A DNA stretch of 64,000 bases from Sporosarcina sp. HYO08 (GCF_001563475.1 NZ_LPUT01000001.1:310001-374000); one strand, 5' to 3'. Counted from the first letter of the stretch, positions 16,406 to 27,044 are shown. Notes: generated from the sequence alone by a model not told the origin. Translations and numbers: made by a program.

Positions 16406-18730
16406 ATGTCTACAAACAAAAAAAAGAACATTCCTCTCTTGCCACTTCGCGGGCTGCTCGTTTACCCAACGATGATTTTACATATTGACGTAGGGAGAGA
16501 ACGATCTGTTTTCGCCATTGAACATGCGATTGCACAAGATAACTTCATATTTCTCGCTACACAGCAAGATATGAACAATGAGAATCCAGAACAAGACGAT
16601 CTTTTTGAAATTGGTACATTAGCACATGTTAAATCAATGACACAACTTCCTAATGGGACGTATCGTGTACTTATTGAAGGTATTGAACGGGCGAAATGGT
16701 CAAATTATGAAGAGGCGGACTTGTATCCGATCGTTGAAGTAACGGGCTTTCCGGATGACAAAGAAGTAAATGCGGAATCCGAAGCGCTCATGCGCACATT
16801 GTTAAAGTATTTTAAGAAGTATTCTAATGTATCAAAGCGTGTGACGAAGGAAACGTATAATTCCGTTGCTGCAATCACGGAACCGGGTAGGCTTGCAGAC
16901 ATGGTCGCTTCTCATTTACCACTTAAACAGCTTGCAAAACAAGAAATATTAGAAATGATAGATGTCAAAGAGCGTCTCGAATGGCTCATCAATCGACTGT
17001 ACAATGAACAAGAAGTATTAAATCTTGAACAAAAAATTAATGAGCGTGTTCGTGAAGCGATGGAACGGACGCAAAAAGAATTTTACTTACGTGAACAAAT
17101 GAAAGCCATTCAAACAGAACTGGGAGACAAAGACGGAAAAGGGCTTGAAGTCTCAGAACTAAGTGAACGCATTGAAGCTGCAAATATGCCAGAAGGTGTG
17201 AGGGAAGCAGCGCTTCGTGAGCTAGACCGATATGAGCGCATTCCGACAGCTGCTGCGGAAAGCGGCGTCATTCGAAACTATATTGAATGGCTTGTCACAC
17301 TTCCTTGGTCAGATGCGACGAAAGATCAGCTCAATTTGAGCCGCTCAGAAGAAATTCTGAATCGTGACCATGAAGGGCTCGAAACGGTAAAGGAGCGAAT
17401 ACTTGAGTATTTAGCCGTCCGCCAGCTAACAAATTCACTGCGTGGTCCAATTCTCTGTTTGGAAGGTCCGCCGGGTGTGGGGAAAACTTCTTTAGCACGT
17501 TCAATTGCTGAATCACTTGGCAGAAAGTTCGTTCGAATTTCACTCGGAGGCGTACGCGACGAATCTGAAATTCGAGGTCATCGAAGAACGTACGTTGGTG
17601 CGATGCCAGGACGTATTATTCAAGGGATGAAAAAAGCTGGGAAAATTAACCCTGTCTTTTTACTCGACGAAATTGATAAAATGTCGAATGATTTCCGCCG
17701 TGATCCTTCGGCAGCGATGCTCGAAGTATTGGATCCCGAACAAAATGGAACGTTCAGTGACCACTATATTGAAGAGCCCTATGACTTATCGAGTGTGTTA
17801 TTTATCGCAACAGCGAATGATTTAAGTGCAATTCCAGGTCCATTGCGTGATCGGATGGAAATCATTTCAATTGCGGGGTATACGGAGATTGAAAAAAGCT
17901 TCATTGTTAAAAACCATTTAATCCCGCGTCAGTTGAAAGAACATGGCTTAACGAAGTCACAAGTTCGTTTTAATGATGCTGCGATTTTAGACATTATCAG
18001 GTACTATACACGTGAGGCTGGTGTTCGAAGTCTCGAGCGTGCAGTAGCGGGGATTTGCCGGAAAGCTGCAAAACTCATTGTAACGGAAGAAAGAAAAAGT
18101 ATTACGGTTAGCCCGAAAACGTTAGAGTCGTTACTCGGTAAAAGAAAATTCCGTTTTGGACTAGCTGAAACAGTCAATCAAATCGGTGTTGCGACCGGCC
18201 TGGCCTATACGCAAGTCGGCGGCGACACATTGCAAATTGAAGTTTCCCTTTCCCCAGGGAAAGGAAAGCTTATTTTAACTGGGAAACTTGGGGATGTCAT
18301 GAAAGAATCCGCCCAAACAGCCTTGTCGTACGTGCGCTCTAAAACAGAAGAATTTGGGATTGATCGGGATTTCCACGAAACTTGTGACATTCATATCCAT
18401 GTGCCCGAAGGAGCGATTCCGAAGGACGGTCCGTCAGCGGGCGTAACGATTGCGACCGCGCTAGTTTCCGCTTTAACGAAAAGAAAAGTGCGTCGAGAAG
18501 TTGGGATGACAGGTGAAATCACATTAAGAGGACGCGTGTTGCCGATTGGCGGCGTAAAAGAAAAAACGTTAAGTGCCCATCGTGCAGGGTTAAAGACAAT
18601 TATTTTACCGATTGACAATGAACGTGATATTGAAGACATTCCAGAAAGCGTTCGTAAGGAATTGACATTTAAGCTTGTGTCAAGTGCCGAAGAAGTGCTT
18701 GAAATTGCATTGGAGGCGACTTCTTCATGA
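16406..18730 (+). CDS. lonA: ATP-dependent protease Lon (LonA type)
   Basis: A 774-residue Lon: an N-terminal substrate-binding domain (about 1-200), coiled-coil, AAA+ module with Walker [10 protein letters not shown] and Walker B FLLDEIDK, and a C-terminal serine-lysine peptidase domain with catalytic Ser in KDGPSAGV and Lys in GGVKEKTL. It degrades misfolded and regulatory proteins in the cytoplasm. Start ATG 16406 follows GGAGGTG. The stop overlaps the engB start as ATGA. Bacillus subtilis has lonB between clpX and lonA; it is absent here. Confidence 0.98.
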   Translation: MSTNKKKNIPLLPLRGLLVYPTMILHIDVGRERSVFAIEHAIAQDNFIFLATQQDMNNENPEQDDLFEIGTLAHVKSMTQLPNGTYRVLIEGIERAKWSNYEEADLYPIVEVTGFPDDKEVNAESEALMRTLLKYFKKYSNVSKRVTKETYNSVAAITEPGRLADMVASHLPLKQLAKQEILEMIDVKERLEWLINRLYNEQEVLNLEQKINERVREAMERTQKEFYLREQMKAIQTELGDKDGKGLEVSELSERIEAANMPEGVREAALRELDRYERIPTAAAESGVIRNYIEWLVTLPWSDATKDQLNLSRSEEILNRDHEGLETVKERILEYLAVRQLTNSLRGPILCLEGPPGVGKTSLARSIAESLGRKFVRISLGGVRDESEIRGHRRTYVGAMPGRIIQGMKKAGKINPVFLLDEIDKMSNDFRRDPSAAMLEVLDPEQNGTFSDHYIEEPYDLSSVLFIATANDLSAIPGPLRDRMEIISIAGYTEIEKSFIVKNHLIPRQLKEHGLTKSQVRFNDAAILDIIRYYTREAGVRSLERAVAGICRKAAKLIVTEERKSITVSPKTLESLLGKRKFRFGLAETVNQIGVATGLAYTQVGGDTLQIEVSLSPGKGKLILTGKLGDVMKESAQTALSYVRSKTEEFGIDRDFHETCDIHIHVPEGAIPKDGPSAGVTIATALVSALTKRKVRREVGMTGEITLRGRVLPIGGVKEKTLSAHRAGLKTIILPIDNERDIEDIPESVRKELTFKLVSSAEEVLEIALEATSS

Positions 18731-19308
18731 AAGTCCATCAAGTAGAAATGATTATGAGTGCTGTAAAACCTGAGCAATATCCGATAGAAGGGTATCCAGA
18801 ATTCGCGCTGGCAGGCCGTTCAAATGTTGGGAAATCCTCTTTTATCAACAAAATGATCGGAAGAAAAAGTCTTGCGCGGACATCTTCAAAGCCTGGGAAA
18901 ACGCAAACATTAAACTTTTATAAAATCGAAGAGCAGTTGTTTTTTGTTGATGTCCCGGGTTATGGCTATGCCAAAGTTTCTAAAACAGAAAGAGAAGCAT
19001 GGGGAAAAATGATCGAGCAATATATGACGGGCCGTCAAGAACTGCGCGCTGTCATACAAATTGTCGATTTGCGCCATCCGCCAACGGCTGACGACTGCCT
19101 TATGTATGATTTTTTAGCTCATTACGACATTCCCGCAATTGTCATTGCGACGAAAGCGGATAAAATACCCCGCGGCAAATGGGAGAAACATAAAAAAGTC
19201 ATTAAAGATCAGCTACAAATGCGTAAAACTGATCCGCTCATTGTTTTTTCATCCGAAAAAGGAATCGGCATGGAACAGGCTTGGAGAGAAATTGAAGATA
19301 GAATGTAG
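18727..19308 (+). CDS. engB: Ribosome biogenesis GTPase EngB (YsxC)
   Basis: A 193-residue small GTPase with G1 [12 protein letters not shown], the switch II/G3 region [11 protein letters not shown] and G4 TKADK. The family is required for 50S subunit maturation. It is translationally coupled to lon, as in Bacillus, and ends at a terminator. The whole protein is one TrmE-Era-EngA-YihA-type G domain with no extension. Confidence 0.96.
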   Translation: MKVHQVEMIMSAVKPEQYPIEGYPEFALAGRSNVGKSSFINKMIGRKSLARTSSKPGKTQTLNFYKIEEQLFFVDVPGYGYAKVSKTEREAWGKMIEQYMTGRQELRAVIQIVDLRHPPTADDCLMYDFLAHYDIPAIVIATKADKIPRGKWEKHKKVIKDQLQMRKTDPLIVFSSEKGIGMEQAWREIEDRM

Positions 19309-19323
19309 GAATTACATCATAGG

Positions 19324-19360
19324 AAATCCGGCAGGCGAAAACTCGTCGCCGGATTTTTTT
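19324..19360 (+). terminator. Terminator after engB
   Basis: AAATCCGGC (19324-19332) pairs with GCCGGATTT (19348-19356), followed by a T run. Confidence 0.88.
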
Positions 19361-19384
19361 AACTATGCCAAAAAAAGACATTAA

Positions 19385-19431
19385 TTGAAAGATGCTTCGT
19401 TACGCGATATAATATATTAGAATGATTATAA
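19385..19431 (+). promoter_or_regulatory. Promoter of the hem operon with a PerR-type box
   Basis: TTGAAA at 19385-19390 and TATAAT at 19408-19413 are 17 nt apart. TTAGAATGATTATAA at 19417-19431 matches the PerR consensus TTATAATNATTATAA at all but one specified position and covers the expected start site. The hemA operon is a known PerR target in Bacillus, so peroxide-responsive control is likely; binding is inferred. It leaves a leader of about 125 nt before hemA. Confidence 0.8.
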
Positions 19432-19547
19432 AAGTATCCTTTAAACCCCTACTATTCATATGTTGTTCACATTTTGATCATATAGTATGAACTGGATATG
19501 TTATAATGAAAATTGTGAATATAGAACGTGAAAGGTGTGAGCACCTG

Positions 19548-20906
19548 GTGCATACAATCGTAGTCGGTGTCAATCACAGGACTGCTCCTGTCGAAATAAG
19601 AGAGAAATTATCATTCGCCGAAACAGAATTGTCACAGGCGATGCAAACATTACAACAACAAAAAAGTATATTAGAAAATATTATTATTTCAACATGCAAT
19701 CGTACGGAAATCTATGCGGTGGTAGACCAGCTTCATACGGGACGCTATTATGTAAAGCGCTTTTTGGCGGACTGGTTCAACTTGCCAATCGATACGTTTT
19801 CATCCCATCTTGTCATCCGTGAAAATGACGGTGCAGTCGAGCATTTGATGAGAGTATCTGCTGGTATAGATTCAATGGTATTAGGTGAGACGCAAATTTT
19901 GGGGCAAGTACGTGATAGCTTTTTACAAGCACAGGAAATTGGTACAACTGGAACTATTTTCAATGAATTATTTAAACAAGCTGTCACATTTGCGAAACGC
20001 GCGCATTCTGAAACAGCGATCGGTGAAAATGCCGTTTCTGTTTCCTACGCAGCAGTCGAACTTGCGAAGAAAGTTTTTGGCTCATTGAAAAATAAACATG
20101 TTGCTATTTTAGGTGCAGGTAAAATGGGCGAGCTTGCGATTAAAAACTTGTACGGCAGCGGGGCGGAAAAAGTAACGGTTATTAACCGTACGCTGTCAAA
20201 AGCAGAAGAACTAGCGGAGCAATTCGGCGGCGAGGCGAAATCGCTGGACCAATTACAATGTGCATTGCTAGAAGCGGACATCTTAATCAGCTCGACGGGT
20301 GCAACGAATTACGTCATCGATTTTGAACTCATGCAATATGTGGAAAAGCTTCGAAAAGGGAGTCCGATTTTCATGGTCGACATTGCAGTACCAAGAGATC
20401 TGGATCCCGAAATTGCTAAATTAGCAAATGTTTTCCTTTATGATATTGATGACTTGCAAGGGATTGTGAATGCAAACTTAGCAGAGCGGGAACGTGCGGC
20501 AGAAGAGATTTGTCTTATGATTGAAAAGGAAATCGTCGTGTTCCGGGAGTGGATCGCTACTTTAGGCGTCGTTCCTGTCATTTCTGCACTTCGTCAAAAG
20601 GCACATCGTATTCAGGCTGAAACAATGACAAGCATTGAAAACAAAATGCCAAATTTAACAGCACGTGAAAAGAAAATATTAAGCAAGCATACGAAGTCAA
20701 TAGTTAACCAATTGCTGAAAGATCCTATTTTACAAGTGAAAGAACTGGCAATGGAATCGAATCCGACGGAAAAGATTGCGTTGTTCCAACAAATTTTTGG
20801 CATTCATGAAGATGTTTTGCAAGAGAAAGAACAGCTCGCAAAACAAGCGAAAGAAAGGCTGCGTGCCCGTGCCGAAAAAATTGCAGCGAACCCTTCGTTA
20901 ACTTAA
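19548..20906 (+). CDS. hemA: Glutamyl-tRNA reductase
   Basis: The 452-residue first committed enzyme of C5-pathway haem synthesis, reducing Glu-tRNA to glutamate-1-semialdehyde. It has the catalytic cysteine in [11 protein letters not shown], the [16 protein letters not shown] segment, and an NADPH domain with GAGKMGELA. The start is GTG 19548 ([14 protein letters not shown]), behind AAAGGTGTGA; an ATG at 19506 lies within the leader and would add 14 atypical residues. It is separated from hemX by an unusual 219-nt gap that holds a palindromic repeat. Confidence 0.96.
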   Translation: MHTIVVGVNHRTAPVEIREKLSFAETELSQAMQTLQQQKSILENIIISTCNRTEIYAVVDQLHTGRYYVKRFLADWFNLPIDTFSSHLVIRENDGAVEHLMRVSAGIDSMVLGETQILGQVRDSFLQAQEIGTTGTIFNELFKQAVTFAKRAHSETAIGENAVSVSYAAVELAKKVFGSLKNKHVAILGAGKMGELAIKNLYGSGAEKVTVINRTLSKAEELAEQFGGEAKSLDQLQCALLEADILISSTGATNYVIDFELMQYVEKLRKGSPIFMVDIAVPRDLDPEIAKLANVFLYDIDDLQGIVNANLAERERAAEEICLMIEKEIVVFREWIATLGVVPVISALRQKAHRIQAETMTSIENKMPNLTAREKKILSKHTKSIVNQLLKDPILQVKELAMESNPTEKIALFQQIFGIHEDVLQEKEQLAKQAKERLRARAEKIAANPSLT

Positions 20907-20914
20907 GTAGCAAA

Positions 20915-21035
20915 GGGGGCTGTCCCAAAACGAAGAGCCAGGCACCATTGAACACTAAATATAGTATCGTAAACGGTAAGACGATACTATATTTTAACAG
21001 TGTTTAGCGGTGCCAAGCACTTCTAGGACAACCCC
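20915..21035. repeat. Palindromic interspersed repeat, copy A
   Basis: A 121-bp element whose ends GGGGGCTGTCCCA and AGGACAACCCC are inverted repeats, with nested complementarity: ATAGTATCGT with ACGATACTAT, and a GGCACC arm near the left end facing GGTGCC near the right. A second copy with the same plan lies at 63214-63332. There is no open frame inside, so it resembles a non-autonomous miniature element or REP-like unit. It sits 8 nt after the hemA stop, inside the hem operon. Confidence 0.85.
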
Positions 21036-21062
21036 TACAATAATCTTTAAGTCTTTGTCAGA

Positions 21063-21107
21063 AGAGTTGCCTGCGCATGAATGCTATACTGTAGGTAACT
21101 CTTTTTT
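21063..21107 (+). terminator. Terminator-like hairpin between hemA and hemX
   Basis: AGAGTTGCCT (21063-21072) pairs with AGGTAACTCT (21093-21102, one G-T), followed by TTTTT. The 20-nt loop contains TGCTATACT (21082-21090), which looks like an extended -10 promoter, so the segment could end hemA transcripts or start hemX transcripts. Confidence 0.55.
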
Positions 21108-21125
21108 GAAAGGTAGAGAAGGCTT

Positions 21126-21956
21126 ATGGCGGACTTGACGATGGCAAGGCTCCACGAGGGTATGGTCATTTTGTACGCTGCCAGCCTCGTCTTTTATTTT
21201 ATAGATTATTTAAATAATAATAAAATTATACATCGCAGTGCTTTTTGGATTTTGACAATTGTCTTTCTATTACAAACTGGTTTTCTTATCTCGTATATGA
21301 TCGGGATGAAAAGATTTCCGGTTCTTTCCTTATTTGAAGGAATTTACTTCTATGCATGGTTGCTGTTAACGCTTTCTATTTTGTTGCATTTATTTTATAA
21401 AGTGGGCTATGCCGTTTTCTTTTTAAATGTAATTGGATTTATTTTCATGACGATCCACACATTTGCACCGATTCAAATTGAACAATCTCCAATCGGAGAA
21501 GCGCTCATTTCTGAGCTTTTATTTATTCATATCACATTTGCGATTTTATCCTATACGTTGTTTTCGGCAGCATTTGTGTTTGCTGTGCTTTATCTTTTTT
21601 TATATACATTGTTAAAAAAGAAGAAATGGTCTAAGCAATTTAGCCGATTGCCATCATTGCAACAAACTGCAACAGGCATGAAGGTAGCCATTTACATAGG
21701 AATACCTGTATTGTTTATTAGTTTAATTTTAGGGATGCAATGGGCGCATGTCGCGCTTTCGGAATGGTCTTTATTCGATATGAAAATTATGGGCTCTTTT
21801 TTCCTCATTGCCGTTTACGGATCTGTTTTATTTTTACAGCGAAGTGGAAAGCTAATTGCGAATGATTTTGCATGGGCAAATATTTTTGCTTTTCTTTTCG
21901 TTATTATTAACTTTTTCTTAGGCAGTAAATTATCCGGATTCCATTTTTGGATGTAA
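21126..21956 (+). CDS. hemX: HemX, cytochrome c assembly-type membrane protein
   Basis: A 276-residue integral membrane protein with about eight predicted helices, of the CcsA/ResC-like family. Conserved histidines occur in FMTIHTFAPI and ELLFIHITFAI, plus the segment LGMQWAHVALSEW. In Bacillus, HemX follows hemA and lowers HemA abundance, so a regulatory membrane role in haem synthesis is expected. ATG 21126 is the likely start. The ribosome site is poor (AGAAGG only three bases away, GAAAGG further out), and ATG 21141 is an alternative. Confidence 0.88.
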   Translation: MADLTMARLHEGMVILYAASLVFYFIDYLNNNKIIHRSAFWILTIVFLLQTGFLISYMIGMKRFPVLSLFEGIYFYAWLLLTLSILLHLFYKVGYAVFFLNVIGFIFMTIHTFAPIQIEQSPIGEALISELLFIHITFAILSYTLFSAAFVFAVLYLFLYTLLKKKKWSKQFSRLPSLQQTATGMKVAIYIGIPVLFISLILGMQWAHVALSEWSLFDMKIMGSFFLIAVYGSVLFLQRSGKLIANDFAWANIFAFLFVIINFFLGSKLSGFHFWM

Positions 21957-22001
21957 GATGGAAGTCGCGAGGCACAATTGGTTACGAAAGGTTGGAGTAA
22001 G

Positions 22002-22937
22002 TTGAGAAAAATCATCGTAGGGTCAAGACGAAGCAAACTTGCATTGACGCAAACAAATTGGTTTATCGAGCAAATGAAGGCAGCGGGTGCACCGTTTGAA
22101 TTTGAAGTAAAAGAAATCGTTACAAAAGGCGATCGCATCATCGATGTTCAGTTGTCCAAAGTGGGTGGGAAAGGTCTTTTCGTGAAAGAAATCCAACAAG
22201 CGCTTTTCGACAAAGAAATCGACTTTGCGGTGCATAGTATGAAGGATATGCCCGCCAATCTTCCGGATGGCCTTGTGATCGGCTGCATACCGCCGCGTGA
22301 AGATGCGCGCGATGCCTTTATCTCAAATGGTCATGTGAAATTTAAAGATTTGCCGGCGGGCGCAGTCGTCGGAACGTCAAGTTTGCGCAGAAGTTCACAA
22401 TTATTGCTGCTTCGTCCTGATCTTGAAATCAAATGGATCCGGGGCAATATCGATACGCGTATGAAAAAACTACAAGACGGTGAATATGATGCCATTCTAC
22501 TCGCGGCAGCCGGCATGAAACGGGTTGGGTGGAGCATGGATATGATTACAGAATTCATGTCCATTGAGGATTGCATTCCAGCGGTTGGACAAGGTGCCCT
22601 TGCCATTGAATGCCGTGCGGATGATCAAGAATTACTCGCAGAGCTTGCGAAAGTTTCCGATGATAAGACATGGAAAGAAGTCGAAGCAGAGCGAACTTTC
22701 CTTGCTGCAATGGATGGATCTTGCCAGGTGCCGATCGCAGGAATTGCACAATATGATGGAGAGCAAGTGAAGTTCACAGGCTATGTTGCGTCTCCGGATG
22801 CTAAACAAGTCTTTAAAAATACGATGATCCATAACGACCCTGTAACGGTTGGGGAAGAAGTGGCGAAAGCGCTCAGGAAAGAAGGCGCAACAGAAGTGAT
22901 TGAGAAAGTGATGGCACAATTGGATGAAGGACGATAA
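22002..22937 (+). CDS. hemC: Porphobilinogen deaminase (hydroxymethylbilane synthase)
   Basis: A 311-residue enzyme that joins four porphobilinogens. N-terminal [11 protein letters not shown], the arginine-rich [13 protein letters not shown], and the dipyrromethane cofactor cysteine in [11 protein letters not shown] are diagnostic. The start is TTG 22002, six bases after GGAG; an in-frame TTG at 21978 is upstream of that site. The 3' end overlaps hemD by 14 nt. Confidence 0.96.
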   Translation: MRKIIVGSRRSKLALTQTNWFIEQMKAAGAPFEFEVKEIVTKGDRIIDVQLSKVGGKGLFVKEIQQALFDKEIDFAVHSMKDMPANLPDGLVIGCIPPREDARDAFISNGHVKFKDLPAGAVVGTSSLRRSSQLLLLRPDLEIKWIRGNIDTRMKKLQDGEYDAILLAAAGMKRVGWSMDMITEFMSIEDCIPAVGQGALAIECRADDQELLAELAKVSDDKTWKEVEAERTFLAAMDGSCQVPIAGIAQYDGEQVKFTGYVASPDAKQVFKNTMIHNDPVTVGEEVAKALRKEGATEVIEKVMAQLDEGR

Positions 22938-23691
22938 GCCATTACAAGGCGAAACTGTCATTTTCACCGGTACACCAAAGTCTAAGGATGTATTCGATCT
23001 TGTGACGCAATATGGCGGGGTACCGATCTCTTTTCCGCTTATTCAAGTGAAAGAAATACGTGAAACAACGGACGAGCTGCGAATGCTCGCCTGTCCTACA
23101 TATGATTGGCTCATTTTTACGAGTCAAAGTGCGGTAGATGCGTTTCAAGCAAAACTTGAACGTTATCAAATACCTGCCGATACGATCCGCTCCCAAATTG
23201 CCGCAGTCGGTACGCGAACTGCGGAAGCGCTTGAAGGGCTTGGGTTTCGGGTAGACTTTATTCCAACCGTTTTCAGTGCTGATACGTTAGTAAAAGAATT
23301 TAGACCTGAACAATATACGGTGCGGCGCGTCTTATTTTTACGTGGTACGATGGCTGGCAGTCTTATTAAAGAAGAGTTACCGTTCGATGTCGATGAATGG
23401 ACGGTATATGAAACAGTGTCTGCGGAAGAATCGGCAGACGCGCTCATCCAAACTATTCAAGAAAAAAAAATGGTGAATGTGCTATTTGCCAGCCCCTCGG
23501 CAGTCAATGTTTTTGCGCAGCAAGTAGTGCCGGTATGCGGGTGGAATGGTTACACAATTGGTGCGATTGGGCATGTAACAGAAAACGCACTGCTCGATGC
23601 GGGTGCAACCGTTCACGTCAGGCCAGATACTTACACACTCATGGATCTCGTTAATACGTTAGCGGGGCAGAAAGAAGGGAACAAACTATGA
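22924..23691 (+). CDS. hemD: Uroporphyrinogen-III synthase
   Basis: A 255-residue protein of the poorly conserved HemD family, which closes and inverts the last ring of hydroxymethylbilane. Recognisable parts are [27 protein letters not shown] and ASPSAVNVF followed by IGHVTENAL. Position between hemC and hemB and overlaps on both sides (14 nt with hemC, 4 nt with hemB) support the call. Confidence 0.92.
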   Translation: MKDDKPLQGETVIFTGTPKSKDVFDLVTQYGGVPISFPLIQVKEIRETTDELRMLACPTYDWLIFTSQSAVDAFQAKLERYQIPADTIRSQIAAVGTRTAEALEGLGFRVDFIPTVFSADTLVKEFRPEQYTVRRVLFLRGTMAGSLIKEELPFDVDEWTVYETVSAEESADALIQTIQEKKMVNVLFASPSAVNVFAQQVVPVCGWNGYTIGAIGHVTENALLDAGATVHVRPDTYTLMDLVNTLAGQKEGNKL

Positions 23692-24668
23692 ACAATTTGC
23701 AATTCCGACGCAATCGCCGTTTACGCAATACGTCTACATTGCGTTCAATGGTACGTGAAACTGTACTTCAAAAAGAAGATTTTATTTATCCGATTTTTGT
23801 TGTTGAAGGGGAGAATGTGAAGAACCCTGTTGCTTCTATGCCAGGTATTTATCAAATGTCCCTCGATCATCTAGAAAAAGAAGTCGATGAAGTCGTATCT
23901 CTCGGCATTCCCTCGATTATTCTTTTCGGTGTTCCGGCTTCTAAAGATGCGCATGGTTCAGAAGCTTATGCAGATGAAGGGATTGTCCAGCGTGCGACTC
24001 GCTTTGTGAAAGAACGTCATCCAAATCTTGTTGTCATCGCGGATACATGTTTGTGCCAATATACAGACCATGGTCACTGCGGCGTTATTGAAAATGGCAA
24101 AGTGTTGAATGATCCATCCCTTGAATTGCTAACACGTACAGCGATTAGCCAAGCGAAAGCCGGCGCAGATATTATTGCGCCGTCTAATATGATGGACGGC
24201 TTTGTCGCAGCGATTCGTCAAGGGTTGGATGAGGCAGGTTTTGAAGACATTCCGATTATGTCGTATGCGGTGAAATATGCATCCGCTTACTACGGACCAT
24301 TCCGTGATGCAGCGCATTCTTCTCCGCAGTTCGGCGATCGTAAAACGTATCAAATGGATCCGGCCAACCGCATGGAAGCAATCCGCGAAGCTGCATCTGA
24401 CGAAGAGGAAGGCGCAGATTTCTTAATCGTCAAGCCAGCCCTTTCTTATTTAGATATTATGCGAGATGTTAAAAACAACTTTGCCCTGCCAGTTGTTGCG
24501 TACAACGTAAGCGGCGAATACTCCATGATTAAAGCAGCTGCTGGGAATGGCTGGATCAATGAAGAAGAAATCGTTCTTGAAACGTTAACAAGTATGAAGC
24601 GTGCAGGTGCGGATTTGATCATGACGTACCACGCGAAAGATGCAGCGCGCTGGCTGGAGGGAAAATAA
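23688..24668 (+). CDS. hemB: Delta-aminolevulinic acid dehydratase (porphobilinogen synthase)
   Basis: A 326-residue enzyme condensing two aminolevulinate molecules. The zinc-binding cysteine cluster [14 protein letters not shown] marks a zinc-dependent type, PSNMMDG precedes the active-site region, and the Schiff-base lysine lies in [12 protein letters not shown]. It overlaps hemD by 4 nt and abuts hemL directly. Confidence 0.97.
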   Translation: MNNLQFRRNRRLRNTSTLRSMVRETVLQKEDFIYPIFVVEGENVKNPVASMPGIYQMSLDHLEKEVDEVVSLGIPSIILFGVPASKDAHGSEAYADEGIVQRATRFVKERHPNLVVIADTCLCQYTDHGHCGVIENGKVLNDPSLELLTRTAISQAKAGADIIAPSNMMDGFVAAIRQGLDEAGFEDIPIMSYAVKYASAYYGPFRDAAHSSPQFGDRKTYQMDPANRMEAIREAASDEEEGADFLIVKPALSYLDIMRDVKNNFALPVVAYNVSGEYSMIKAAAGNGWINEEEIVLETLTSMKRAGADLIMTYHAKDAARWLEGK

Positions 24669-25961
24669 TTGGGAAGAAATTACGATAAATCGAAACAGGC
24701 ATTTAAAGAAGCAGTAGAACTATTGCCGGGCGGTGTTAACTCGCCTGTCCGCGCATTTAAATCCGTCAATATGGATCCGATTTTTATGGAAAGCGGAAAA
24801 GGTGCAATGATTACGGACATCGATGGCAACGAATACATAGACTACGTATTGTCTTGGGGTCCACTTATTTTAGGACACTCGGATCCGGCAGTGGTTTCTG
24901 GCATTCAAAAAGCTGCTGAAACAGGATCCAGCTTTGGGGCGCCAACTTTGCTTGAAAACGAACTGGCGAAGATTGTCATTGACCGGATTCCTTCGATTGA
25001 GATGGTGCGTATGGTTTCCTCGGGAACAGAAGCGACGATGAGTGCGCTCCGTTTGGCACGCGGCTATACAAATCGCAACAAAATTTTGAAGTTCGAGGGT
25101 TGTTATCACGGCCACGGCGATTCGCTATTAATTAAGGCGGGATCGGGTGTGGCAACACTTGGATTGCCAGATAGCCCGGGCGTACCTGAGTCTATTGCGC
25201 AAAATACGATTACAGTTGCTTATAACGATTTGGACAGTGTAAAAGTAGCGTTCGAACAGTACGGCGAAGATTTGGCAGCTGTTATTGTGGAACCTGTTGC
25301 AGGAAATATGGGCGTCGTCCCTCCAACGCCGGGATTCTTGGAAGGCTTGCGTGAGTTAACAGAAAGCAATGGCACCTTGCTCATTTTCGATGAAGTGATG
25401 ACAGGATTCCGTGTTGGATACAACTGCGCACAAGGCTATTACGGCGTCACACCTGACTTGACTTGTTTAGGAAAAGTGATTGGCGGCGGATTACCAGTTG
25501 GTGCGTACGGCGGTAAACGTGAAATAATGGAAAATGTTGCACCGGCGGGAACGGTTTACCAAGCGGGTACGTTATCTGGAAATCCACTTGCAATGACAGC
25601 GGGCATCGAAACACTAAAACAGTTAACGCCAGCTTCTTATGAGTATTTCACCAAGCTTGGTGACCAGTTGGAGGCGGGCTTCAGAGAAGCTGCCGAGAAA
25701 TATAACATTCCGCATACGGTAAACCGCGCGGGCTCAATGATTGGCTTTTTCTTCACGAATGAAAAAGTGGCAAATTACGATCAAGCGAAATCATCTGATC
25801 TAGAACTATTTGCAGAATACTACCGCTTAATGGCCGAGGAAGGTATCTTCTTGCCGCCATCACAGTTTGAAGGCATGTTCTTGTCAACGGCGCACACGGA
25901 AGAACATATTGCGAAGACGGTAGAAGCATTCCATAAAGTCTTTGCACAATTAGCGAGATAA
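24669..25961 (+). CDS. hemL: Glutamate-1-semialdehyde 2,1-aminomutase
   Basis: A 430-residue PLP enzyme that makes 5-aminolevulinate. It has [13 protein letters not shown] at the N-terminus, [18 protein letters not shown], the substrate lid region [11 protein letters not shown], the cofactor aspartate in FDEVMTGFR, and the PLP lysine in [17 protein letters not shown]. It starts with TTG 24669 immediately after the hemB stop, with GGAGGG inside hemB. It is the last gene of the hem operon, closed by a strong terminator. Confidence 0.97.
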   Translation: MGRNYDKSKQAFKEAVELLPGGVNSPVRAFKSVNMDPIFMESGKGAMITDIDGNEYIDYVLSWGPLILGHSDPAVVSGIQKAAETGSSFGAPTLLENELAKIVIDRIPSIEMVRMVSSGTEATMSALRLARGYTNRNKILKFEGCYHGHGDSLLIKAGSGVATLGLPDSPGVPESIAQNTITVAYNDLDSVKVAFEQYGEDLAAVIVEPVAGNMGVVPPTPGFLEGLRELTESNGTLLIFDEVMTGFRVGYNCAQGYYGVTPDLTCLGKVIGGGLPVGAYGGKREIMENVAPAGTVYQAGTLSGNPLAMTAGIETLKQLTPASYEYFTKLGDQLEAGFREAAEKYNIPHTVNRAGSMIGFFFTNEKVANYDQAKSSDLELFAEYYRLMAEEGIFLPPSQFEGMFLSTAHTEEHIAKTVEAFHKVFAQLAR

Positions 25962-25975
25962 AGCGAGCGACAATG

Positions 25976-26010
25976 AACCTCCTATGATTTTTCATAGGAG
26001 GTTTTCTTCT
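25976..26010 (+). terminator. Terminator of the hem operon
   Basis: A perfect 12-bp stem (AACCTCCTATGA at 25976-25987, complement at 25992-26003) with a TTTT loop and a T-rich tail. Confidence 0.93.
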
Positions 26011-26067
26011 ATGTCTAGACCCTTATGCATATCATATTTTGTGAAGGAATAGGGGAGGAGACGAACT

Positions 26068-26799
26068 ATGGAGTCCAAAAAATGGAAAATGCAAGAGACA
26101 TTCGCGTTTCCGGAGCATGTAGGTATGCCAATCAGTGCCGAGTCAATAAAAATAACGCCGGGTTATACAGAAAAACGTACGAATGATTCAATACGTCTGT
26201 CTGGTATTTATCATATTGCGGTCAATTTGAATTTTGATAACGAGCAGACGGTGGAAGAGATCCCGGAATCAGCCGTCTTTGTTGGTGATGTGGAGGTAGC
26301 CGAGAATACAGGGTATTTCGAATATGCGGTACCTCTTAACATCGATTTGCCAGCTGACGTGCAAGGACCCTTGCATGTTTCTGCAACCGACGCGACATAT
26401 GAAACTGACGGACAAGGTTCACTTAACGTCATTTGGAACGTGGAATGTTTACAGCAAGCGAAAGTAGAAGACGTTGCAGCGGAAGTACAGGAGGAGGAAA
26501 TGACTGCTGCACAGGAAGAGGTGACGCCTTCTACAGAGATCGCATTAGTAGAAGAAGCAGAAAATGTGGAAGCAAATGCTGCACAAGCAGAGGAGAATTT
26601 TGAGACCGCAGAGGCAATGGCCGACGACTTTAAGGAGGAAGCGAATGCCGAGGCAGATGAAGCACCTAAAGCCGTCGTGACACATAGCACACCTTACAGC
26701 GAAGAGGACGAAGCTCTTGCTTTCATTGCAGGATTGGGAGATGGAATTTCTACATCCACGTTCCGTTCAAATGATATCTTTGTACAAAATAAAAGCTAA
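26068..26799 (+). CDS. spoVID: SpoVID-like spore coat assembly protein lacking a LysM domain
   Basis: A 243-residue protein between hemL and valS, the spoVID position in Bacillus. The N-terminal 140 residues resemble the SpoVID N-terminal region (ETFAFPEHVGM, GIYHIAVNL, FEYAVPLNIDLP, LNVIWNVECL). They are followed by a very acidic, Ala/Glu-rich low-complexity stretch (about 145-225) and a short conserved-looking tail EDEALAFIAGLGDG. Bacillus SpoVID is about 575 residues and ends in LysM; that domain is missing here. SpoVID drives coat encasement in the mother cell. GGGGAGGAG precedes ATG 26068. CATATCAT upstream is only a weak sigma-E -10 match. Confidence 0.75.
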   Translation: MESKKWKMQETFAFPEHVGMPISAESIKITPGYTEKRTNDSIRLSGIYHIAVNLNFDNEQTVEEIPESAVFVGDVEVAENTGYFEYAVPLNIDLPADVQGPLHVSATDATYETDGQGSLNVIWNVECLQQAKVEDVAAEVQEEEMTAAQEEVTPSTEIALVEEAENVEANAAQAEENFETAEAMADDFKEEANAEADEAPKAVVTHSTPYSEEDEALAFIAGLGDGISTSTFRSNDIFVQNKS

Positions 26800-26958
26800 G
26801 CCGCATAAGATACAAAATAGTAAAAAGTCTGCTGTTGTAGGAACAATCAACAATCGAATAAGTTGAAAAACGCAAATGGGAATGATAATGCCTTTGCAGT
26901 AAAATCGACATTTCCGCAACCATGGCGGCAGCAAGTATGGGTTATAGCCTTTTCTCAT
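26767..26958 (-). CDS. Small membrane protein, function unknown
   Basis: A 63-residue protein with a basic, aromatic N-terminus (RKGYNPYLLPPWLRKCRFYCK) and two likely membrane helices (about residues 23-39 and 43-60). The start ATG 26958 is preceded on its strand by AAGGATGGTG at good spacing, and the composition is that of a real membrane peptide. Its 3' end overlaps the spoVID-like gene end by 33 nt in convergent orientation. I cannot name the family. Confidence 0.6.
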   Translation of the reverse strand: MRKGYNPYLLPPWLRKCRFYCKGIIIPICVFQLIRLLIVPTTADFLLFCILCGLAFILYKDII

Positions 26959-26996
26959 GACACCATCCTTTCGTATAGTATATTACAGTTAATTAC

Positions 26997-27026
26997 TTGA
27001 CGTTCGCGTAAGGCTTCCGCTACAAT
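26997..27026 (+). promoter_or_regulatory. Promoter of the valS T-box transcript
   Basis: TTGACG at 26997-27002 and TACAAT at 27021-27026 with an 18-nt spacer, directly upstream of the T-box leader. Confidence 0.7.
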
Positions 27027-27044
27027 AGTGACAATTGAATACTG

